From: Candidatus Geothermarchaeota archaeon
Lineage (GTDB): Archaea; Thermoproteota; Nitrososphaeria; Geothermarchaeales; JAUWBL01
Reading direction: 5' to 3'
Assembly: GCA_030601715.1 (NCBI GenBank)
Contig: JAUWBL010000092.1
Span: 1-5,185, forward strand
DNA length: 5,185 bases
Shown: positions 1 to 3,976 of the stretch, piece after piece
Numbering within the stretch: position 1 is the stretch's first letter
How the letters are laid out: each line of letters starts with the position of its first letter
Notes under the pieces: model-generated
Told to the model about the DNA's origin: nothing
The model's input: only the letters and a program-made list of their open reading frames with translations
Databases searched by the model: none
Translations under genes and position numbers: made by a program

Positions 1-137
1 CGGACGACCTCTGTGCCTATGGCCTTGTTCCCCAGGATCGAATCCAACTCCGATGCTGCGAGCTGATCAGCTCTCTCGTCGTAGTCGAAGCGATCCGCGA
101 TTTCCCTATACTTTGGGTACCAGACCTCGAACCTCAC
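1..137 (-). CDS. mptE: Probable MptE-like 6-hydroxymethyl-7,8-dihydropterin diphosphokinase, N-terminal 45 codons only
   Basis: An open frame runs from a GTG at 137 leftward off the window edge with no stop. GAGGAG lies 7 nt before the GTG, a good Shine-Dalgarno site, which decides this start; an in-frame TTG lies a few codons further up. The visible protein begins (M)RFEVWYPKYREIADRFDY and goes on with DERADQLAASELDSIL. From memory, the pattern W-x-P-x-Y-x-x-I-x-x-x-F, then D and AA-x-x-L-x-x-I/L, is the N-terminal signature of the archaeal MptE family (DUF115/PF01973). MptE transfers diphosphate from ATP to 6-hydroxymethyl-7,8-dihydropterin in tetrahydromethanopterin/folate-type synthesis. 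The divergent neighbour is a dihydropteroate synthase homologue, the next enzyme of the pathway, which supports the call. The catalytic region lies outside the window, so the product is an inference from a short N-terminus plus context. That the frame is coding is better supported than its name. Confidence 0.6.
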   Translation of the reverse strand, partial: MRFEVWYPKYREIADRFDYDERADQLAASELDSILGNKAIGTEVV

Positions 138-202
138 CTGACGACTCCTCAACCCTGATCAGATTCTGGGTTAAAGATTGCAGGTTCCCCTAAACGTGCT
201 TG
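138..202. promoter_or_regulatory. Divergent promoter region between the mptE-like gene and folP
   Basis: These 65 bp separate two divergent starts. The only A/T-rich patch is GTTAAAGAT at 170-178. Read rightward its centre is about 26 bp before 200-203, so folP would be transcribed with almost no leader. Read leftward its centre is about 26 bp before position 148, giving a leader of about 11 nt that just includes the GAGGAG site. One patch could therefore seat TBP in either direction. The spacing is seen; promoter function is inferred. Confidence 0.4.
145..150 (-). promoter_or_regulatory. Shine-Dalgarno site of the mptE-like gene
   Basis: GAGGAG on the minus strand, separated by 7 nt from the GTG at 137. 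It is complementary to the CCUCC core at the 3' end of archaeal 16S rRNA. It is the main reason to start this gene at the GTG. It is notable because most other genes here have no such site before their start. Confidence 0.6.
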
Positions 203-1057
203 ATGACACGCACGCAGGGTCGAGCTCGCCTTGGAGGGATACCTGTGGGAAGCGGACGCCCAGTCAGGATCTCCGCGGCAATCAACGTCAGCCCCGAGTC
301 CTTCTACAAGAAATCAGTGGCCACAACATCCAAGGAGATCGAAGCTATGGTCCTCTCCGCCACCGAGGAAGGAGCGGACCTCTTGGATGTCGGTGGAATG
401 TCTTCTGCTCCATATCTGGACTCCTACGTCTCCGTTGGGGAGGAGACGGAGAGGGTCGTCGGCGCCATCCATCTCATGCGAGACTTGACCGACCTCCCGA
501 TATCGATAGACACACAGAGGGCTGCCGTCGCCCGAGCCGCGGTGAATGTGGGAGCGACGATCGTGAACGATGTTAGCGGTCTCCTGGCTGATCCCTCAAT
601 GGCCAAGGCTGTATCGGAGCTCGGTGTCTCTCTGATCATCACGGCGAGGGAGGTCACGCCCTATGAAGGTTCATCTCTGGAAGGCGTTATCATCGCCCTC
701 AGAAAGAGCCTGGGGATCTGCAGGAGCAATGGAGTGGATCCTGACAAGGTGGTCGTGGATCCTGGGATCGGATTCTTCAGAGACGAGACAGTTCCTTGGT
801 ACCAACGCGACGTTGAGGTCCTAAGAGACCTGCGGGGGCTCGAGGACTTGGGAAGGCCGATACATTTGGGCCTCTCGAGGAAGTCGTTCATAGGAGAGCT
901 CCTGAGCCAGAAGGATCCCGTTGAGAGGCTTCACGGCTCCCTTGCGGCTACGGCTATCGCCGTATACAACGGTGCGGATGTCATCAGGACCCACGATGTC
1001 AAGGAGACCTTCGAGGTCGTGCGTCTCTCAGAGCGAATAGCAGGTAGACGATACTAG
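203..1057 (+). CDS. folP: Dihydropteroate synthase-like pterin-binding enzyme (archaeal type)
   Basis: A pterin-binding TIM barrel of the DHPS family, expected to join 6-hydroxymethyl-dihydropterin diphosphate to an aminobenzene acceptor in the cytosol. Numbering from the TTG at 200, family motifs occur in order: INVSPESF (28-35), DVGGMSSAP (63-71), SIDT with Asp104, NDVSG with Asn123, DPGIGF (187-192), SRKSFIG with Lys228, and RTHDV (263-267) with Arg263 and His265. These match the pterin and diphosphate ligands of bacterial DHPS. Two departures stand out: the loop that usually reads GGESTRPG is GGMSSAPY, and the usual Met-His segment after the NDxSG strand reads IITAREV. The acceptor may therefore be the ribosylated aminobenzene of methanopterin synthesis rather than free pABA (inference). 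TTG200 and ATG203 are adjacent; ATG is preferred and would be nearly leaderless. GTG245, behind GGAGG, is an alternative. At 284 residues the length is normal. It converges on the tRNA gene, 25 bp apart. Confidence 0.9.
   Translation: MTRTQGRARLGGIPVGSGRPVRISAAINVSPESFYKKSVATTSKEIEAMVLSATEEGADLLDVGGMSSAPYLDSYVSVGEETERVVGAIHLMRDLTDLPISIDTQRAAVARAAVNVGATIVNDVSGLLADPSMAKAVSELGVSLIITAREVTPYEGSSLEGVIIALRKSLGICRSNGVDPDKVVVDPGIGFFRDETVPWYQRDVEVLRDLRGLEDLGRPIHLGLSRKSFIGELLSQKDPVERLHGSLAATAIAVYNGADVIRTHDVKETFEVVRLSERIAGRRY
233..237 (+). promoter_or_regulatory. GGAGG before an alternative GTG start of folP
   Basis: GGAGG lies 7 nt before an in-frame GTG at 245-247. Starting there would remove 14 residues relative to ATG203 and leave about a dozen before the INVSPESF strand. 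The removed stretch, ARLGGIPV, resembles the first strands of the family as I recall them, so the upstream start is favoured. The motif could equally be Leu-Gly-Gly codons. Confidence 0.3.
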
Positions 1058-1082
1058 GGTGCGCATGCATGTCTGATTGCAT

Positions 1083-1174
1083 TGGTGGGCCCGCCGGGAA
1101 TCGAACCCGGGACCTCCGGCTCTCCGTCGAAGGGCCCGCAGGCCGGCGCTCTATCCGGGCTGAGCTACGAGCCC
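1083..1174 (-). tRNA. tRNA-Arg(GCG) with a 14-nt anticodon-loop intron
   Basis: The minus strand folds into a full cloverleaf. The acceptor stem is GGGCTCG with CGGGCCC (one G-U pair), followed by linker TA. The D arm is GCTC/GAGC with G18-G19 and A20. The anticodon stem is CCGGC/GCCGG, the variable loop AGGTC, and the T arm CCGGG-TTCGATT-CCCGG. The discriminator is A73 and CCA is encoded. Between the anticodon stem halves there are 21 nt instead of 7, so a 14-nt intron is inferred. Removing it at the usual 37/38 site leaves loop CTGCGGA with anticodon GCG at 1137-1139, reading arginine CGC/CGU. A20 and C35, common Arg identity bases, agree. Excision one or two bases off would give GCA (Cys), but A73 does not fit Cys. 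The mature length with CCA is 78 nt. The first 10 nt overlap the end of lysS. No clear TATA box was seen at the right distance, so co-transcription with lysS is possible. Confidence 0.9.
1122..1135 (-). other. Intron of tRNA-Arg(GCG), between positions 37 and 38
   Basis: Fourteen nucleotides, GCCCTTCGACGGAG on the minus strand, interrupt the anticodon loop at the canonical archaeal site. A bulge-helix-bulge fold is only approximate. The 3' bulge AG/A sits next to the anticodon stem. C32, T33 and G34 can pair with intron G, G and C, but C35 faces A. The outer helix is very short. The exact ends could slide by one base without changing the anticodon. Splicing endonuclease use is inferred. Confidence 0.7.
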
Positions 1175-2757
1175 GCCTTCACCCGATCCATCAGCTTCTG
1201 TGCTACTTGTTTTCGACCGAGGTCCATGATCAGAGGGCCCATCCTGGGTCCTTCGGATCGACCCAGAACCAGACGGTAGAGCACCTCGAAGAATCGCCTC
1301 GTGTCTAGCTGGTTCTTCCTCGCTGTCTCGAACACAAGATTCTGGATCTCATCTGCACTGGGCGCGCCCTCAACCTCGGAGGCAAAGACCTCAACGGCCT
1401 TCCTCATCTTTTCCGAGAGCTTGATGCTCCTTCGTGAAACCCTCCCTCTAACATCCTCGATCCACCGGGATGCGTAGCGAATCTTGCCCCTGCTGTCCTG
1501 AACATCTACCTCGGAGAAACCGTAGGACAGAAGCCTCGAATGAACGAACGCCTCTCTACGTTCTCTTGGAGCCACTTCCGCCAGGCTGAGTACAAGGGAG
1601 TAGGAGATCTCATCCTCCTTGACACCCCCGAGTCCGTACACGTATTCCAGCAGTCCTCTCATCTTCGACCGTTTTCTGGGGTTCTCTATCCTTTCTCTCC
1701 CAAAATACACATCCGTAAGGCGTTCCAGTTGCAGCATGGTCGCCTGAGTCGTGCTCAAGGTCAGCCTTCTCGTGCCCTTGAACCTTCTCAGCATGTAGAG
1801 AATGAGACTCTTCGGCGAAGCATAGCGAAGCCACACCTGGGGCGTGAACACGTTCCCCTCGGACTTCGAGATCTTGCCGCCCGTTGCATCCAAGAACATC
1901 TCGTACCTGAGATGCATGGGCGGTTCGAAGCCGAGAACCTCCCTGGACACCCAGTCGTTGACCCTCACCGAATCAGCGATGTCCTTGCCATAGGCCTCGA
2001 ACCTCACGTCCTGTAAGGCCCAGCGGGCGGCGAACTCCACCTTCCAGCTGAGCTTTCCCCCGGCGCCGTCGATGCCAACCGACCCTACATGTCCACAGCC
2101 CTTGACAGCCTTCCTCCTGATGGTGACGCCTGTGCAAACGTAGGAGACCTCCCGCGCCTCCGAGTCGTAGCTGTTGCCTTCGGCTGTGTATATGCGGCCA
2201 CACTCTTCGCACAGAGGGTAGTATGGAAGAACCCGGGTGAACTTCGTCTGACCGGTCAGCTCCTCGATCTTGGCGCCGATCGATTCCCAGCTTCTCAAGA
2301 TCTTGTCGATGTACGGGGCGAGTTTCCCAGACTCGTAGGTCTCGTACCCTGACCTGTGAGCGTACTCGATGTCGCATCGGTCCAGAGCGTCCCTCAACAG
2401 CCAGGAGTTGTGGGCTCCATACGACTCGTGACAATCGAAGGGATCGGGGATGAAGCACACCGGCTTGAGCAGGTGTTCTTCCAGCCCGGCGGGCATGCCC
2501 GCTGGAACCTTTCTGAGTCCATCCATGTCATCGGAGAAGGCCACAGCCTCGGACCGAAAGCCCATGTCTCTCAGAGCGAGGGCGACTGCGTAGGATCTCA
2601 CCGCGTCCGCCAAACTACCGACGTGCGGTATGCCTGACGCTCCGAGACCGCTCTCCGTCACGATGAGATCGGTGGATCGGCCCAGAGACCTCTCCCGACG
2701 AACGAGCGCGTCAGCAGCCTTGTCTATCCAGGTCCCTCTGCCTATCTCCGACGACAT
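1165..2757 (-). CDS. lysS: Lysyl-tRNA synthetase, class I
   Basis: Charges tRNA-Lys with lysine using the Rossmann-type class I fold found in most archaea, unrelated to the class II enzyme of most bacteria and eukaryotes. Numbering from GTG2760: the HIGH-like element is SGIPHVGS (42-49), followed by the SDDMDGLRKVP segment (76-86). A probable zinc site has C184, C187, C209 and C222 (perhaps H224). KLSWKVEFAARW spans 236-247. The KMSKS element reads KISKSEGN (296-303). The rest is the helical anticodon-binding part. About 530 residues is normal length. After GKD (258-260) there is Ile where I recall the family usually having His. GTG2760 and ATG2757 are adjacent; ATG is chosen. There is no Shine-Dalgarno site, and a TATA-like box about 26 bp upstream implies a nearly leaderless mRNA. 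The TAG stop (1165-1167) lies inside the downstream tRNA gene. The alternative, CysRS or GluRS, is excluded by the DDMDGLRKVP and KVEFAARW blocks. Confidence 0.95.
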   Translation of the reverse strand: MSSEIGRGTWIDKAADALVRRERSLGRSTDLIVTESGLGASGIPHVGSLADAVRSYAVALALRDMGFRSEAVAFSDDMDGLRKVPAGMPAGLEEHLLKPVCFIPDPFDCHESYGAHNSWLLRDALDRCDIEYAHRSGYETYESGKLAPYIDKILRSWESIGAKIEELTGQTKFTRVLPYYPLCEECGRIYTAEGNSYDSEAREVSYVCTGVTIRRKAVKGCGHVGSVGIDGAGGKLSWKVEFAARWALQDVRFEAYGKDIADSVRVNDWVSREVLGFEPPMHLRYEMFLDATGGKISKSEGNVFTPQVWLRYASPKSLILYMLRRFKGTRRLTLSTTQATMLQLERLTDVYFGRERIENPRKRSKMRGLLEYVYGLGGVKEDEISYSLVLSLAEVAPRERREAFVHSRLLSYGFSEVDVQDSRGKIRYASRWIEDVRGRVSRRSIKLSEKMRKAVEVFASEVEGAPSADEIQNLVFETARKNQLDTRRFFEVLYRLVLGRSEGPRMGPLIMDLGRKQVAQKLMDRVKAGS

Positions 2758-2781
2758 CACCAGTATACAGTTTCCAATGTG

Positions 2782-2788
2782 ATTTTAC
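2782..2788 (-). promoter_or_regulatory. TATA-like box of lysS
   Basis: GTAAAAT on the minus strand, centred near 2785, sits 25-28 bp before the GTG2760/ATG2757 starts. This is the archaeal TATA-to-transcription-start distance, so the transcript would begin at or next to the start codon. The sequence is only a moderate match to the archaeal consensus. Confidence 0.4.
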
Positions 2789-2863
2789 GCTTGCCTCAGG
2801 ATGCTGGAGGAACAGAACCTCTGGTGATGATATGCCTCGCTGGATCGGCATCTCTGGTCTCGT

Positions 2864-2977
2864 TCACATGAATAGTTCAACCGTACAACTGGGAGCGTCC
2901 TCCTGGAGATCTACCTCTACTGTCTCAACCAGAAGGAAACCTAGTTCGCCCGATGCCGAGGGTTCGCCAATGGCCAT
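2864..2977 (-). other. Coding-like short frame behind nnrD, possible gene remnant
   Basis: An ATG at 2975-2977 opens 37 codons ending in TGA at 2864-2866. The product starts MAIGEPSASGELGF and continues with acidic, alternating-hydrophobic sequence (LLVETVEVDLQ, then CTVELFM). This looks more protein-like than the Ser/Arg-rich frame on the opposite strand. It is in the same frame as nnrD, beginning two codons after its TAG stop. A second frame of 23 codons (2796-2867) starts at a GTG overlapping this stop as GTGA and reads NETRDADPARHII. Together they could be a tiny gene, an overlapping pair, or one decayed gene with a frameshift. I recognise no family. No Shine-Dalgarno site precedes the ATG. 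Otherwise the 2758-2983 gap holds only the lysS promoter and a palindrome. Confidence 0.25.
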
Positions 2978-2980
2978 TGG
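2967..2980. repeat. 14-bp perfect palindrome just after the nnrD stop
   Basis: CCAATGGCCATTGG is identical to its reverse complement. It begins 3 bp beyond the nnrD TAG and contains the ATG of the short frame that follows. As RNA it could form a 5-bp stem with a 4-base loop. There is no T-run beside it, so it is a poor terminator. A dimeric-regulator site or chance are the other options. Confidence 0.45.
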
Positions 2981-2983
2981 GTC

Positions 2984-3856
2984 CTACTCGACTCGATCGA
3001 ACTGTTTCATTACTTGAGGTATGAATCCAACGACTTCCTCAGACAGGAAGTGGAACCCATCCCTGCCATAAGCCAGGTCTCCAGCCGTACCGTTTATCCA
3101 GGATGCCACAGCCGCGGCCTCCAAGGGTGGGATGCCCTTCGAGAGGAGACCGGCTACGACTCCGCTTAGGACATCACCTGTCCCCCCCACCGTCATTCCG
3201 CAGTTCCCCGTCCTGTTCACCATGGTATTGTCCCCATCCGAGATCACGTCGATCGGCCCCTTCAGGAGGATCGTGAAGCCCATCTCCTTCGCCGCCTCCT
3301 CCACTCGACTGGTTCTGTCTCCGAGATCCTCCCCAACTTTCTCCCCGAACACCCTCAGAAACTCCCCGTCATGTGGCGTAGCCACAACCCTTAGCTGGGA
3401 CACTCCCTCCAGGACCTCCCTCTGCAACGAATCTGCATCGAGAACCAGACCCAACTCTCTCTCAGCAACTCGACGTGCGAGGGCGGCTGTCTCTCTGGCC
3501 CGCCCTCTCCCTATGCCGGGACCGATCACGACCGAATCCACGACGATCTCCCTCCGCGCGATCAGCCTGGTCAGCTTGCGGACGCATCCAGTCGTAAGCT
3601 TCACATCCGGGAGCGGTATGACTATGAAGCTAGGCGACAGGGATCTTATTGCAGCTACGAGTGGCTTGGGAACAGCCAGGTAGACCAGATCTACACCGGT
3701 CCGGTACGCCGCCAAACCTGTGTAGATGGGGGCTCCATGGTAGAGCGGGCTTCCTCCGACCACAAGGACGCGTCCATTCTGTCCTTTGCGCGAGGCTTCT
3801 TTCCGCGCAGGCAGGACACCGCTCACATACTCGGTTGTGACCTCTGGGAGAGACAT
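2984..3856 (-). CDS. nnrD: ADP-dependent NAD(P)H-hydrate dehydratase, stand-alone domain
   Basis: A metabolite-repair enzyme of the ribokinase-like fold (PF01256, YjeF C-terminal domain). It dehydrates the S form of hydrated NADH or NADPH back to the usable cofactor; archaeal and bacterial forms use ADP. Visible blocks are GRVLVVGGSPLYHGAP (28-43), VIGPGIGRG (110-118), LDADSL (139-144), ATPHDGEF (159-166), ILLKGPIDVI (196-205), and NRTGNCGMTVGGTGDVLSG (214-232) with the expected catalytic Asp228. The C-terminal GRDGFHFLSEEV block is also present. At 290 residues it is a complete dehydratase domain, but the N-terminal epimerase domain (NnrE) fused to it in many organisms is absent, so the epimerase, if present, must be encoded elsewhere. 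The ATG at 3854-3856 has no Shine-Dalgarno site, and a TTAATT box about 30 bp upstream predicts a very short leader. It is transcribed in the same direction as lysS, 223 bp upstream, and divergently from proS. Confidence 0.93.
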   Translation of the reverse strand: MSLPEVTTEYVSGVLPARKEASRKGQNGRVLVVGGSPLYHGAPIYTGLAAYRTGVDLVYLAVPKPLVAAIRSLSPSFIVIPLPDVKLTTGCVRKLTRLIARREIVVDSVVIGPGIGRGRARETAALARRVAERELGLVLDADSLQREVLEGVSQLRVVATPHDGEFLRVFGEKVGEDLGDRTSRVEEAAKEMGFTILLKGPIDVISDGDNTMVNRTGNCGMTVGGTGDVLSGVVAGLLSKGIPPLEAAAVASWINGTAGDLAYGRDGFHFLSEEVVGFIPQVMKQFDRVE

Positions 3857-3883
3857 TTCAAGAGTTCTTGTCGGGTTCTCTGC

Positions 3884-3889
3884 AATTAA
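3884..3889 (-). promoter_or_regulatory. TATA-like box of nnrD
   Basis: TTAATT on the minus strand is the most A/T-rich stretch upstream of nnrD. Its centre is about 26 bp before position 3860, which would leave a leader of about 4 nt before the ATG at 3856. This fits the lack of a Shine-Dalgarno site. Function is inferred from position. Confidence 0.4.
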
Positions 3890-3934
3890 CTTGACTGAAA
3901 ACCAGCTTGGTGCTTCTCGAACAGCTCAGCGACA

Positions 3935-3942
3935 GAAATATG
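3935..3942 (+). promoter_or_regulatory. TATA-like box of proS
   Basis: GAAATATG lies in the 120-bp divergent gap between nnrD and proS (3857-3976). Transcription starting about 26 bp beyond its centre would begin near 3964 and leave a leader of about 13 nt before the TTG at 3977. No Shine-Dalgarno site is visible in that leader. The rest of the gap holds only the nnrD box. Confidence 0.4.
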
Positions 3943-3976
3943 CGTGTACTGGTCTATCGTAGTTACGGCGTCTAAC

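Noticed and set aside
125..137. The 13-mer CCTCGAACCTCAC occurs here and again near 1995-2007
   Set aside because: Both copies are minus-strand codons for V-R-F-E in unrelated proteins (the left-edge gene and LysRS), with no similarity beyond this; a chance match.
1058..1082. Possible terminator between the convergent folP and tRNA genes
   Set aside because: The 25 bp contain small overlapping palindromes (TGCGCA, GCATGC, ATGCAT) but no T-run on either strand and no stable stem-loop.
1069..1308. Two plus-strand open frames reading GNRTRDLRL and PPGIEPGTSG
   Set aside because: These are the well-known spurious translations of the antisense strand of a tRNA gene; the stretch is fully explained by tRNA-Arg and the end of lysS.
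2832..3017. Plus-strand 61-codon frame in the nnrD-lysS gap
   Set aside because: Its product is unusually rich in Ser, Thr and Arg, as expected for the antisense of acidic sequence. It runs into the end of nnrD and has no ribosome site or recognisable family.
3132..3683. Long plus-strand frame of 183 codons opposite nnrD
   Set aside because: It is a shadow of nnrD in GC-rich DNA; the minus-strand frame carries all the conserved NAD(P)HX dehydratase motifs.
3940..3975. Eleven-codon ATG frame (MRVLVYRSYGV) ending just before the proS TTG
   Set aside because: Considered as a leader peptide, but its ATG overlaps the likely TATA box, so it would lie upstream of the transcription start; it is too short to support.
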